Source of the DNA: Wallemia ichthyophaga EXF-994
Lineage: Eukaryota; Basidiomycota; Wallemiomycetes; Wallemiales; Wallemiaceae
Reading direction: 5' to 3'
DNA: 64,000 bases
Assembly: GCF_000400465.1 (NCBI RefSeq)
Contig: NW_008806294.1
Span: 116,780-180,779, forward strand
The position numbers and the translations under genes were made by a program. Shown one piece after another: positions 1 through 10,958 of this stretch. Position 1 is the first letter of the stretch. Each line of letters opens with the position of its first letter. Below the pieces are notes generated by a model. It was not told the origin of the DNA, did not search any database, and saw only the letters and a list, made by a program, of their open reading frames with translations.

Positions 1-10
1 TGTAACGGAT

Positions 11-1341
11 ATGAAGAGGCACGGTAGACTAAGCAAGTGGTCTGCTACCAATAAGGCAAGATTTCTTAAGGATCTGGACGCCGGTAAGGCTGGTGATTGG
101 ATCGTCGGTGAGATTCTCAAACACTGGTAATTCAACTCCCCCTCACCCCGTTTACAGCTCTAGGCAACCAGGCTGCAGACACAGACAGTCTCGCTAGCTC
201 TATCGCTATGGCTTACCACCTCGAACATACACAAGAAGGTACAAATGCAATCGCTTTATTACAAACACCGCGTGACTCGTTAGACTTACGTCCAGAAAAC
301 AAACTGGCGTTGAGGGATGCAGCTATGTCCCATGGAGACCATCAGGATCTGCTCACAATCGATGAGTTACCGATGAAAGTTAAGAGACTTGCACCTCTGC
401 TTAAAGGTATAGCGTTAGTGGATCACCCAGAGCCAGTTGGTGATTGGAAGCTAGCCAACATTTCTGCAATCATTGATCATCACAAGGATAGGCATTGGGG
501 TGAAGATGCTGATCCGCGTATCATTGAAATGTCCAAGAGCTGTTCATCTCTAGTTGCTAGAGATCTGATGAATGATCACAGGAATCTACAAATGGAGGGT
601 GAAAAAATGCCTCGTGAGTTAGCAGATATACTCCTCGCAGCGATTGCATTAGATAGTGATGGATTGGAGAACGCGACTGATGTAGATCTTAGCTCTGCTG
701 TAGAGCTGTACAAATACGCAAACGGACAGCACAAGAAATTCAAAAGCAAGAAATTTTTCAAGTACATGACCAAGCTTAATAGAGCATATAGAAATGCTCG
801 CAAGGATCTTGAACAGCTCAATTTCCTCGATCTGCTCAAAAGAGACTATAAAGGTGACCTCTTCCAGCCCTCAAACCACAAGCAGCACAGATTGCACCTC
901 GGGTTCGCCAGCATACCATTCTCAATTGAAGATCAGATTAAAAGATCGCTTCCTAGCAAAACACTTCGCGAGTACAGAGCCATCGAGCGGCAGTTCATGA
1001 TTGATAGAAGCAGCGATATAAACGTCATTATGTCGAAACACAAGGAGAAAGATGTGAACGGGGAGAAAGTTAAAGTGAGAGATATAGGCGTGCTCGTCAG
1101 ACACGATGGCAGGCTGAATGGCACTTCACTCGCGCAAGTTTCGTTCGACAATATTGTTAAAGCGATTGAAGGCAATTTGCAAGTAAAGAGGTGGAATGGA
1201 TCTGATGGCGGAGACGATGGTGGAGAGTTAGGCGGACGCAGACGAATCTGGACACAAATCGGAGGCAATGGTGCGGACAGTGGTGGCGTCGGAAGGAAGG
1301 TAATAAGGCCGCTAATAGAGGAATCATTGAGGTATATTTGA
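11..1341 (+). CDS. PPX1: Exopolyphosphatase, DHH family (PPX1-like)
   Basis: Predicted cytosolic exopolyphosphatase that releases orthophosphate from inorganic polyphosphate chains. Two exons, 11-107 and 164-1341; the 56-nt intron (GTGAGA...CTCTAG) splits a Gly codon and rejoins GDWIVG to NQAADTDSLASS, the first metal-binding DHH-family motif. The second motif IIDHH lies near residue 130, followed by SCSSLV; the remainder is the DHHA2-type substrate domain ending in LLKRDYKGD and a Gly-rich tail. Total 424 residues, near the usual size of fungal PPX1. The start at 11 is the only upstream in-frame ATG visible; only 10 bases precede it, so a longer N-terminus outside the window cannot be excluded. 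Family assignment is firm; the substrate is inferred from the family. Confidence 0.85.
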
Positions 1342-1469
1342 AGGCTATGAAACGTTCCAATGCCATAATACATTCGCACAATTTTAATATTTTTGTACTC
1401 GTGCGCCGATTTGACTGGCCGACATGCGCCCCCTTAAATTACGACACTTGAGATCTAGACGATAAATTT

Positions 1470-4408
1470 ATGGCAAGCACGAGCAGCGCAATCCAGCAAA
1501 TAATATTTCGTAAGCCTTCGCGGAAATATTCAACGTCTGGTTTTGAGCGCAGATCGATTTGGGGAAAGACTGGGATAGATTTGAACGGGAGCGAGAGCGG
1601 TAGCGCAGGCGACACAACCAGTGAGCGTGGCAGCAGCTCACCTGGTATGAGATCAAGATCAATTTCGATATCTCGTCCGCCATCTGCTTATTCTGCTTAT
1701 TCTGCACGGACTGCTCGGTCAGCAGCCTCAGCACCCTTAGCAACCGCGCAGAATACAGAAAAAGAGCTGCCGAAGCCATACGAGGCCAATGAGGGCTCTG
1801 AGATTAGCACTATTATTGAAGATAATGAGGACACGGAAACTATCAACGGCGAACGTGCAAATGGGTCTGAAAGCGTGAGCAGAAATTGCTATACTCATAC
1901 GCCTACTGAAACTTAGCAGACATTTAGAGCTGAAGATGCGAGAGCCAATGAAGCTCAGGACCAAGATTCACATTCAGATTCCTCGTCTTCCTCAAATTCA
2001 CTCAGACGCAGTGCATCCTTCAAATCGCTAGCTCAATCAGTTGCGTCCACAACTGACCAGTCTTTTGTCTCTGCACAGGAAAGTATAGAATCCATGTCGA
2101 GTGCAGCGTCATTCCACTCAACACCGTCGACATTAAACATTCAAGGGGATGATGAGAACGATGCTAGCTCTGTGAGCTTGGCCTCGCAGTATTCTCAGAG
2201 CAGCGCGAATAACGACGAAAGAGAGGCCCTGGACGCTGCCACTGCTTTGCCTGACGTACAGGTGGACAACAGACGACAGAGTGCCGACAGCGCCAATAAT
2301 GTTGATGCAAACAAAGAATCCAAGCCCAACAACAGCACTGATACTAGCCCCGCCAATACTGTAGTCGATAGTATTTTCGATAGCACACAAAGAAGCCATG
2401 GAAGCCCTACCTCTGAGCTGGAATCTAACATCAGCACAACAACAGCAGCAACTGTGACACCGAAGCAGTCGCCAACGCTGCCCCTTTCGCCAAAAAAGAG
2501 AAATTTTTCAACTACCAGTAACGCATCAACAGTCAGAGCATCAATGACCAGGAATCTGCCAGATGCACCAGCTGTACCAGTTACGACCGCTTTATCAGTT
2601 GCACCAACTGCACCAACTGCACCAACTGCACCAACTGCACCCGCTACATCTGCTACACCACCAAAAGGAAATAGACGAAGAGTAGCATCAACTCCGTCTA
2701 ACAACAACCAAGTGAACTTTAGACGGCTCTCCACCGATACAAGCTCAACAAAACCACCTTTACCTGAAAGACCGCAGAGTCAACTGCTGCTACCAAGCGA
2801 TTTCGTAAAAATGCGCAAAAGTGGTGGTTCACCGAGCACTGTCGGTGATAGTGTTGTTAGTGAGAGTACAAAGTATCCTGCTTCGAATGCTACATCAACT
2901 ACAAACAAGATTCCACGCTCGGAAGCGACGAGCGCGACAACACGCAGTCGGACATGGTCAGTTAGTGGAACTGCACTGTCTAGCAAACCTAGCGTGAAGA
3001 GACCTACGACCAGCATAGACCAGATGCTACCTGATGATGCTTTAGGTATAGATCGCTCAATGCTTAGTATCAGTGTTACAAGTGGAGCAGCTGAGAAGCT
3101 GACCAAACCAAGTAAATCCTTCATGGGTAAAAAGAGAAGCGCGAACTGGAGCGGAGCGCGTGGTAGAAAGCACACACAACTATACAAACCTACGATAACA
3201 CTCGGATTGAACAGCCACTTCAAACCACCTCAGAAATTAGATCCTCATTCTGTTCTCATCAAAGGTGCGTGTTTTTGGCTTTGTGGTTCTGGCTAACGCT
3301 ATCAACAGTTCATAGCACCGCTTTGGATAACTTTGACGCGATGACTCTCATGCGTGGCTCTAACGCCCAATACAACAACAAGAACAAAAGTGGCATGGAG
3401 GCCCCACCTGGTCCTGAGTACGGCTTCATCCCTGGTAGAATGGCTCTCGGACAGGTCGTAGAGGTTGGTTGGAAAGTGAAAAACATCAATCGCCAGTGGG
3501 TATGGGCTTTGCTCTCTACAGAGAAGGTGAGAAGAGGTGTTTGTGAAAAGGCCAACTGCTAACCTATCACTTTAAAGTCGGGATGTCTTAGCGAATACAT
3601 TGTCGTCAACCGGACTAGAGTTTCGCCGGCACCTATCGAAAAAGCCGGTCAGGACATTAGCAAATTGTCTACTGTCCCTCTTAAAGCATTTGCGGCACAA
3701 AAGCTCTCCACATCACACATGGCACAACTAAAACAAGGATCACGCATTCTTGTACTCGCCGCTAGTTCCAACCCGTACAACTCCGTATCGACTTATATCA
3801 TAGAAGAGCTGAAAGAGCGTAATTGTCAGGTATTTGTGCAGACAACGACGCACTCCGATTTTAACTATGGCGTTGGAGTGTACGAGTTAGCAGGTGCATT
3901 GAAAGATATCACTTCTGACCAGCTCGAGGGTAGTTTCGAGATGGTGATCGATGCGCGACTTTGTTTTGACGAAAAGGAAAACATCCAGGCTCTTGAGTGG
4001 TGCAGGAGGATTCTATGCAGAAATGGCGCATTTATCACACTCGTTCCTGACATGATGGACGTCGATCAATCAAAACCAGTCAAGACGCGGAGTCTTTGGA
4101 GTCAAATAGTCGGCATGCTTTTTGGTAGTCAGTCCAGAAAGAGTTTACAGAAGGTCGTTCTCGGCGTACCTGGCGAAGACGACGTCGACCCGGCGTCAGG
4201 TATGGATGTGAGAGATATTTTGGATGAGATTGCTCGCAAGATTAACAGTGGTGTTTACTCCACATTCCTCAACGACAAGTCGCACATTAATGCATATCAG
4301 CTGGAGAATGCCACGTCGGCATTCCATACTATTGGGTTTAATGAGAGGGGGAACCATATCAACAATCAACCTTTATCAGATTATGCAGTTGTTAGGATGC
4401 GTTCTTAG
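1470..4408 (+). CDS. AST1-like MDR-superfamily protein with long Ser/Thr-rich N-terminal region
   Basis: Four exons (1470-1874, 1917-3264, 3309-3526, 3578-4408) give 933 residues. The first ~600 residues are low-complexity, rich in Ser, Thr and Ala with an Ala-Pro-Thr repeat, and look disordered and phosphorylatable. The C-terminal ~330 residues resemble a medium-chain dehydrogenase/reductase fold: a GroES-like part (HSTALDNFDAMTL, GQVVEVGWKV, SGCLSEYIVVNR) and a Rossmann-like part (GSRILVLAASSNPYNSVSTY). The nucleotide-binding glycine motif is degenerate and zinc ligands are not obvious, as in yeast AST1/AST2, non-catalytic relatives involved in plasma-membrane ATPase delivery. The AST1 link is a guess from domain style; the MDR assignment is more secure. 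Each splice junction keeps frame and restores MDR-like sequence. Confidence 0.6.
2600..2640 (+). repeat. In-frame 9/12-bp Ala-Pro-Thr coding repeat
   Basis: Four near-identical copies of GCACCAACT in tandem inside the AST1-like gene encode Ala-Pro-Thr repeats in the disordered region. Copy number could vary between strains. Confidence 0.8.
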
Positions 4409-4493
4409 TTTTTTTTTTTGTTTTACAGTCTACTTTTAATTATATTACAATGCACTTGCAATTACTTTTAATTTTCGTCTATACGTTTGATTC

Positions 4494-5850
4494 TCACTTC
4501 TTCTTGCGCGATATGTCTTTGGCTTTTTTGCCTCCGACACTCATTTCTTCATCGTCGTTCAGCACACCGGCCAAGTCCATAGCTTCGCGCGCAACCTGAT
4601 TGATGTACTTGAAGCGATCAGCGCCAAGATGAACACCACCATACCATCTCGTTACAACAACTAGAACGTCTGAGTTGGGTGTCAAAGCGAGCGATCAATG
4701 GAATGTCTTTGTGTGTACTCACTGTTTACATCCTGGAGATATGTTTGATGAGATCATGTGCAAAAATCGGAAATCATACGCGAAAACAAAAAGAAGAAAC
4801 CTACCAAAATAGACAAAAGGTGCGCAATACGATTGCCTGCAGCAGATTCGCCGTCGTCATCATTATCTGAGATTGAGATGTCAGGTTAGCATTGCAGGGA
4901 GAGTTGAAAAAGACCAACCTTGATGCTGGACACCATCAGGGGATCTGAATCTCCAAGCATCTAGAGAGGTGTGAGGATTGCGGAGAGTGGTAGTGATAAG
5001 AGAGCACCCACTGATAACGGGATGAGTAGCACGAGCAATTTTCTACCACAGAAATCAGCACGAATCGCCAAAGCAACACGTACCCACTCTATCGTTCTGC
5101 AAATGGCCCAGAATGAGTGGTACCTGTGTATGTGAAGAGATGCGAACGCAATGGCCAGCTTATGTGGTGGTGTGAGAGGGGGTAAATGTTAAACATACGC
5201 ATCGACGACTGACCGAAAGTAGATTTGGAGTAAGTAACAGAAGGTGTAGTAACGATTTCGAGTCCATCAGGCAGACCATCGAGTTGATGTTCTAGAGAAG
5301 CAGCAAACGCCGCATCTTCCTCCAATTGTCTCTCCTGAGCAATAAGTTGAGGATTAGTGGCTAATCTGACCTCGCGCTCCTCCTCTCTTTGCAACTCGCC
5401 AACAACGACTCTATTAGTGAGATCCTCGTACCATTTCGTGCATTTCTCGCGCGCGTCTTCTACACCGTTATAGATGGCAGCCTCGCCTTGTACCCACTCA
5501 GCCCCGCCCGTCTGGGATATGAATGAACGGAGGATCTGACCGAAGAGGGAGGAGTCCACGCCGTGGGAGCCTATGTATTTCGACAGGAGTTGCATCTGCG
5601 GCGCGGCTGTGTGTGGGTATGCTTGAGGGAGTGATATAAGAATATCGATGCCGATTTCGTCGTGTGGTTCGAGAAGGTTTGCTCCCACTACTATCCGGAT
5701 CGTCCCCGGCTCGTCATCCGCTTGATTCTCCCGCCCCTCTTCGCCGAATTGACACAGGGCTTCGGGACCGTAGATGGCCTGCAGTGCTTCTAGCTCGGTG
5801 GCGAGCGTGTCCCTGCCGCTTTCGTACAGTTTGGTGATGAGATCCTGCAT
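4494..5850 (-). CDS. YIH1: RWD/IMPACT-family GCN1-binding regulator (YIH1)
   Basis: Predicted cytosolic inhibitor of Gcn2 activation that competes for Gcn1, so a regulator of amino-acid-starvation signalling. Seven exons on the minus strand: 5214-5850, 5088-5158, 5012-5042, 4919-4960, 4805-4866, 4723-4732 and 4494-4669; introns are 45-72 nt. The spliced product has 342 residues: an RWD domain (ELEALQAIYG, then PQAYPHTAAPQM) and a C-terminal IMPACT/UPF0029 domain read across five junctions (KSTFAGHCVRI, RKIARATHPVINAWRF, NDDDGESAAGNRIAHLL, VLVVVTRWYGGVHLG). Exon 6 is only 10 nt. The Met at 5850 (MQDLITKLYES) was preferred to one 21 codons upstream because RWD proteins start close to this point. 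The reconstruction matches the family motif almost continuously, so confidence is high. Confidence 0.9.
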
Positions 5851-5978
5851 CGCACGCGTGCTGTGTCCTGTGTGCTGCTTAGTGCTCTCGTGGTGGCACA
5901 CAAACAAAGACAAAAGATAGAAATATCGCTCAATCGATTCATGCTCAGTTCAGTTCTACATGTGTTCCGGTAGATGGA

Positions 5979-6702
5979 TCAGCCCAGCGACTTGTTCAGA
6001 TAGTCTTCCGTTAGCGCCTCAGCGCCGTCTCTGACTTCTACAATCTAAGCGGCGTCAGCGAGGCGCTGTTGCATTCGCAGTACTCAATACTCACCCTACT
6101 GACTTGAGCCACCTGCTGGAACATTGATAAGCCACTGTAAGCGGGGTAAGCAAAAGCAGCGGTACTGTCTCGCTCCAACTCACGACGCGTGCAAAGTATT
6201 CATTTCCGGTGAGGACGTAGTCGGTTTCCAGTTGATCATCGCTAGAGGCACGGCTAATCTGCCGTCAGCGTGTTTGAGGGGGTATGATATAACGACGTAT
6301 CGCGGCGCGTTTTCTGGAAGTTCTGGTGTTCGGTGTGAGCTGGAGGTGTGCGCCGGTCGCGGAGGACACTCCCACCATCTGCCAGCTCCTCCACGGAAAT
6401 GTTCTCGAGGCGCTCGTCGACTTCCAGGCAGAGCTGATGATGTTGTTAGAAGTGTGCGCAGACGCGTCTGAGAGTGTGGGCCACCTTCTGCTTGTTGATC
6501 TGCGTGGCTGGCGTTAGTACCCTTTCAATCCTCATACGCACAACCCCACGCACTTTGACAATCAACACGGAAATACCTTCAAGTCTGCTGAATCTGAATT
6601 TACGCAGCTCCTCTCGGACTTGGACGGGTATGTCGATCTGGCGCTATCAGATAGGCAATTCAAACGCCTCTTTTGCCCGCTCACAGTTTTCGATTGTGAC
6701 AT
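5979..6702 (-). CDS. GMF1: Glia maturation factor homologue (ADF-H domain), GMF1
   Basis: Predicted actin regulator of the ADF/cofilin fold; GMF proteins bind Arp2/3, debranch actin networks and act at cortical actin. Seven exons in 724 bp: 6685-6702, 6554-6637, 6485-6499, 6376-6433, 6184-6322, 6095-6134, 5979-6044, with six introns of 47-54 nt. The product is 139 residues, the usual GMF size. Family sequence continues across every junction: VREELRKFRFSR, KINKQK|LCLEVDERLENIS, PENAPRYVVISYPLKH, LAMINWKP, SSPEMNTLHAS, and the C-terminal helix VRDGAEALTEDYL. Exon 3 is 15 nt. One donor (GTGGCC, before the exon starting at 6433) is weak, but skipping it leaves an in-frame TAA, so splicing there is required. 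Divergent from TRS23. Confidence 0.92.
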
Positions 6703-6743
6703 GGTGGTTGAGCTGAATGCTGTTATCTATCTCCCCAACGCCC
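6703..6743. promoter_or_regulatory. 41-bp bidirectional start-codon interval, GMF1/TRS23
   Basis: Only 41 bp separate the GMF1 and TRS23 start codons. The two genes must share a promoter or have overlapping 5' transcripts; no TATA element is visible. Confidence 0.5.
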
Positions 6744-7279
6744 ATGACATTCCCTCTGGTGCACAGTCTGTGGATATTGAATAAAGCAGGCGGATTGGTG
6801 TACTCGCGGTCTTTTTCTGGTGCGTTTTGCTCCACTTGCGCTTTCACATACGTTGTCTCAATCGCAGTTGGACAGATCAATTGCCGGGGCTCAACTCTAA
6901 TGAGCAGCTCGTGTTGGCTGGCACATTGCACGGTGTGCATGCCATCTGCTCGCGCATTTCCCCAATCACGACCTCTAAATGCAGCGGTGTACAAGTACTC
7001 GAATCCGATTCGTTCGATCTAACTATCTTCTTGACAAGGACTGGTGGGTTGTATGCGCTTTGATTAGACACGCTATTAACCCACACAGGCACAAAATTCG
7101 TCCTGATTACCACACCAGGTCATCCAGCTACCCAGGCACTCCTCAGTAGGGTTTACGAGGTTTACGCAGACACAGTAATGAAAAATCCTTTCCATATACC
7201 TGAAATGCCAATACGGAATGAAATTCTCGACAGGACGCTCGATGGATTCCTGCGAACACCCGATTTTATGACTCATTAG
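6744..7279 (+). CDS. TRS23: TRAPP complex subunit TRS23 (TRAPPC4)
   Basis: Predicted longin/sybindin-fold subunit of the TRAPP vesicle-tethering complex (Ypt1/Rab1 exchange factor, ER-Golgi). Three exons, 6744-6819, 6876-7043, 7089-7279, encode 144 residues. Diagnostic stretches are LWILNKAGGLVYSR at the N-terminus, SNEQLVLAGTLHGVHAI in the middle, TGTKFVLIT across intron 2 and VMKNPFHIPEMPI near the C-terminus. For intron 1 the strong donor GTGCGT pairs with the acceptor ending at 6875, giving SFSDQLPGLNSNEQ; an alternative donor at 6809 with an acceptor at 6867 also keeps frame. The protein is short compared with animal TRAPPC4, lacking the PDZ-like insert, as in fission-yeast-type homologues. 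Confidence 0.9.
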
Positions 7280-7409
7280 AGAAGAAAAAGCGTTATTCAT
7301 TATTAATACAGTTGTTGTAGTCTATGCGCGGTGTTTTTTACGTGTTGTGAAATTCTATGCAAGTTGAGACAAAGTTGGAAGGTATCATTCGGCATCAGAA
7401 TTTACCTCT

Positions 7410-8277
7410 TTAAGCTTGCACTTTCACGCCAACTTGCGCATCCTTCTTGGCGAGATCCATTTCACGCTTACGCTTTTCAAATGCGCGCTTCATCACGAAG
7501 AAGTCCTTGTGGAGACCACATTCAGTCTTCTGGCCACCTTTGTCAGACCATCTGCCGGAGCGTTCATCGGCATCTGAGGTAGCCACGCCAGATGGAGCCT
7601 TGGTAGAGTGCCAGTCACCGACGCTCTTGTAACCCTTGTCGAGGAGAGCGTTGTAGGGGACTTTGTTATTGTCCGCGTACGCCTTGACTTGCTCGAAGGT
7701 CCATGATGCTAATGGGTTAACTTTGATAAGGCCAGTTTCATCAATTTCGATAGCAGGAATTGCAGCCCTCTCTCCACCTTGACTGCGTCTTCTACCGGTC
7801 AAAACGGCTTTAACGCCGAGTTCTTCGTATGCTCTACGAGCTGGTTCTACCTGAAGTGATTTTAGTGGAAATATGTGGAACACAAAGTAAACCCACCTTT
7901 ACAGCGAAATCGTACATATCTTCATCCGAGATCCACAACTCTTTTCCGTAAAGAACCTCAAATTGTTTGACGTTGTTGACGCCGTTTGGAATGTAGTTGT
8001 GTAGCTTAGCAGAGTATTTCTCGCTAACAGTTCTCGCCAAATCGATTGTCTCATCGAAGTGGTACAAAGTATCAAGGAAGATGAGATCGACGGCGTGTGC
8101 AGCTCCTCTAGCCTTGCTGATTTTGCTGATCATGTCAACTGCAATCGTACCTGTTAATCCGAAGGCTGTCGTTTGGTAGAGTCCATCAAGGTTATCCATT
8201 GCCCATTCTAATATTTCTTGAGGGGAGGCGTTGGAGAGCTGCTGATTGGCTGCTTCAAGTTGAGATTGTGAGATCAT
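7410..8277 (-). CDS. MET16: Phosphoadenylyl-sulfate (PAPS) reductase, MET16
   Basis: Predicted cytosolic enzyme that reduces PAPS to sulfite and adenosine 3',5'-bisphosphate with thioredoxin, in assimilatory sulfate reduction. Exons 7897-8277 and 7850-7410 (46-nt intron, phase 0) encode 273 residues. Visible features: an adenine-nucleotide-hydrolase-like core (TTAFGLTGTIAVDMI, then FLDTLYHFDETIDLA), TGRRRSQGGERAAIPA for phosphate binding, and the C-terminal ECGLH motif with the single catalytic cysteine. The absence of the two CC pairs typical of [4Fe-4S] APS reductases supports PAPS specificity. Length is typical of fungal MET16. Confidence 0.93.
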
Positions 8278-8909
8278 ATCCTATTTTCACTTGATCGTAA
8301 TGGTTTAAGTCATTTCAATTCTCTTTTCTCAAATTCTTTATAATCACGCCTTTTTTATGACAAATCCGTGATAATTTTCTTTTTGTAGTGTTTCATACTA
8401 TTCTAATATCCTTTATAACACCTACTAAAATATTTTTTCATTTCTATTATTCCGCCGCATTTCGGTGCTAAATTCCAAAAATTTTCATTATTAAGCCGAT
8501 TGGCAAGGTATTTACTAGAGTGATATTTGTAATACAAATGATTATTAATATGACTAGCTTATCTATAATTGCTCGGGATCAATAATAAAATTCCATTCTC
8601 AGCAAGGTATGGGAGGCCAACGAGCAGGGACGAGAGAGAGATGGATTAGACGATTACAATTTGCGGTTGCTTGTAGACTACTTGACAAAGTTACAAAGTC
8701 GCCACAGCAAAACTCGGCAGCAAGTATAACGCTCAATGAATTTACATTGAGCAGTAAATAAATATATCAAAATACACTCCAAGATTCCACTAATATTATT
8801 TTATATTTTAAAATTCTTGTTTCTTATTTTTGACTTGTGTCATTGCCCGCCAATCATAATCTTCGCATTTTGCAGATTCCTTCATAATCACCTCCACCAG
8901 CAAACCCCA
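8278..8909. other. Intergenic, AT-rich; no gene seen
   Basis: A 632-bp spacer between the divergently transcribed MET16 and HEM1. It is AT-rich around 8330-8580 and 8750-8815 and has no convincing ORF or RNA gene. It probably holds both promoters; no TATA box could be assigned with confidence. Confidence 0.6.
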
Positions 8910-10803
8910 ATGAACTTGCGCAATCTCACCAAGTACAGGCAAGCGTGTCCCTTCCTCGGCAGCAACACCACCAAGCAGCTCTCCACCCTTAGCCACACCA
9001 CTTCCAATGGATTCACCAGCAATCTCACCAGCAAAGCTCAGAGCTGTCCAATCATGGGTCCTGCCATCCAACAACAGAAGAAGCATTACGCCTCTGTTGC
9101 GTCCAAGAAGGATGTCGACGCTATCCACAAAAACCAAGGCGTTAAGAAGAGTTCCGGTGGCGTTTGTCCTCACGCAGCAGCTGGAATAGCAGCAGCAAAG
9201 GCAGCTGCAGCTGCAGCTAATGCTCCAATCCCTCAATCCCCTCCATCACCGTCCACCTCCTCAGCCTTATTCAACTACGACGACTTCTACGCCCAGCAAC
9301 TCCAAACAAAGCACGATGACGCCAGCTACCGTTACTTCAACAACATCAACAGACTCGCCCACAAGTTCCCAGTCGCCCATACTTCACGCCCTGATGAAGA
9401 AGTCACTGTGTGGTGTTCGAATGACTACCTCGGTATGGGCAAGAATCAGATTATCATCGATACTATGAAGAAGACGCTTGATAAGTACGGTGCAGGCGCT
9501 GGTGGTACGCGTAACATTGCAGGCAATGGTCAGCTTCATCTCAGCCTTGAAGCTGAACTCGCATCACTTCATCGTAAAGAAGCTGCACTCGTCTTCTCTT
9601 CGTGCTACGTAGCCAATGATGCCACTCTCTCCACTCTCGGCTCTAAGCTACCGGGTTGTGTCATATTCTCCGATTCGCAGAACCACGCTTCGATGATCCA
9701 AGGCATCAGACACTCTGGCGCTAAAAAGGAAATATGGAAGCACAACGACCTCAACGACCTCGAAGCTCGTCTGAGTAGATACCCTAAGGAAACTCCAAAG
9801 GTATGTAATAGCACTGAGCTTATTAATCACCCACACTAACCTCTGCATTTCCACCCAGATCATTGCATTTGAGTCTGTTTATTCCATGTGCGGTTCTATA
9901 GGACCAATCCGTGAAATCTGTCAATTGGCTAAGAAATACGGCGCAATCACCTTTAACGATGAAGTCCACGCTGTTGGAATGTATGGTCCAACTGGCGCCG
10001 GAGTAGCTGAACATCTCGATTTTCAACAACACACCAAGACATCCGACGCCGTCAATGGCTCTGTAATGGACCAAGTTGACATTATCACAGGCACACTAGG
10101 CAAAGCGTATGGAGTAGTCGGTGGTTACATAGCCGGTTCCGCAGATTTCATCGACATGATACGCTCATATGCACCGGGATTCATCTTCACCACGTCAATT
10201 CCACCAGCAATAGCTGCCGGTGCGCAGGCGTCGATTGCCTACCAGAAAGCGTACAGGGGCGATAGAATCAAGCAGCAGATCAACTCGCGTGACTTAAAGA
10301 ATAAACTTCGCCAAGTTGATATACCAGTTGTGCCAGGACCCTCTCATATCGTTCCAGTCCTTGTAGGTGATGCTGCACTAGCCAAGCAAGCCTCAGATTC
10401 TCTCCTCGTCGATCATGGCGTTTATATGCAGGCACTCAACTTTCCAACTGTGGCTGTAGGTGAGGAGAGACTGAGAATTACGCCTACTCCCGGTCATAGT
10501 ATCGACGCTATGCAACACCTCGTTAGAAGTCTCGATGAGGTTTGGAATAAATTACAGATCCCTCGCGAATCAGACTGGATTAAACGTGGTGGTAGAGCTG
10601 GTGTAGGTCAGCCAGAACTCGTCGACGCTGACCCTCTCTGGACCGATAGCCAACTAGGCTTGCTTGGTGAAAACCATCACTTGCCTGATATCTTCAATCA
10701 CAATATTGAAGAAGCTAAGCAGATTGCTACTGAAAGATTGCAAGACCTCTTGGAATCCCACGCTGATGAGGACATTGTGCGTATCGTAAATGGTAGCGAG
10801 TAG
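8910..10803 (+). CDS. HEM1: 5-aminolevulinate synthase, mitochondrial (HEM1)
   Basis: Predicted PLP enzyme of the mitochondrial matrix condensing glycine and succinyl-CoA to 5-aminolevulinate, the first step of haem synthesis. Exons 8910-9800 and 9859-10803 (58-nt intron) encode 611 residues. The first ~125 residues form a Ser/Thr/Ala-rich presequence with three Cys-Pro motifs ([21 protein letters not shown]), candidate haem-regulatory motifs. The catalytic core starts near [11 protein letters not shown] and has [33 protein letters not shown] and [13 protein letters not shown], whose lysine should bind PLP. The Met at 8910 was chosen because upstream in-frame sequence looks like leader. Regulation by haem through the CP motifs is inferred from animal and fungal ALAS proteins. 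Confidence 0.95.
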
Positions 10804-10958
10804 GGTTCAGCAGGCTGTATATTGTATCGAGTCAAAAATTATACATCGATTAACTTTTTGACAAAAGCTTTCATGTGATGATGCATGCTTAAGATATCAA
10901 ATAAATTAACAAAGGATAGTGAAATGAAACAAGAAAAGAAAAAAGCTAATCACTCACG

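Noticed and set aside
6434-6484. In-frame stop codon in GMF1 (pseudogene?)
   Set aside because: The TAA lies in a 51-nt stretch with a CTAAC branch-like site and AG end; splicing it out gives continuous GMF family sequence of normal length.
6717-6743. Upstream Met (MLLSISPTP) for TRS23
   Set aside because: TRS23 proteins start immediately before the KAGGL motif; the Met at 6744 fits and the upstream one would reduce the GMF1 spacing to 14 bp.
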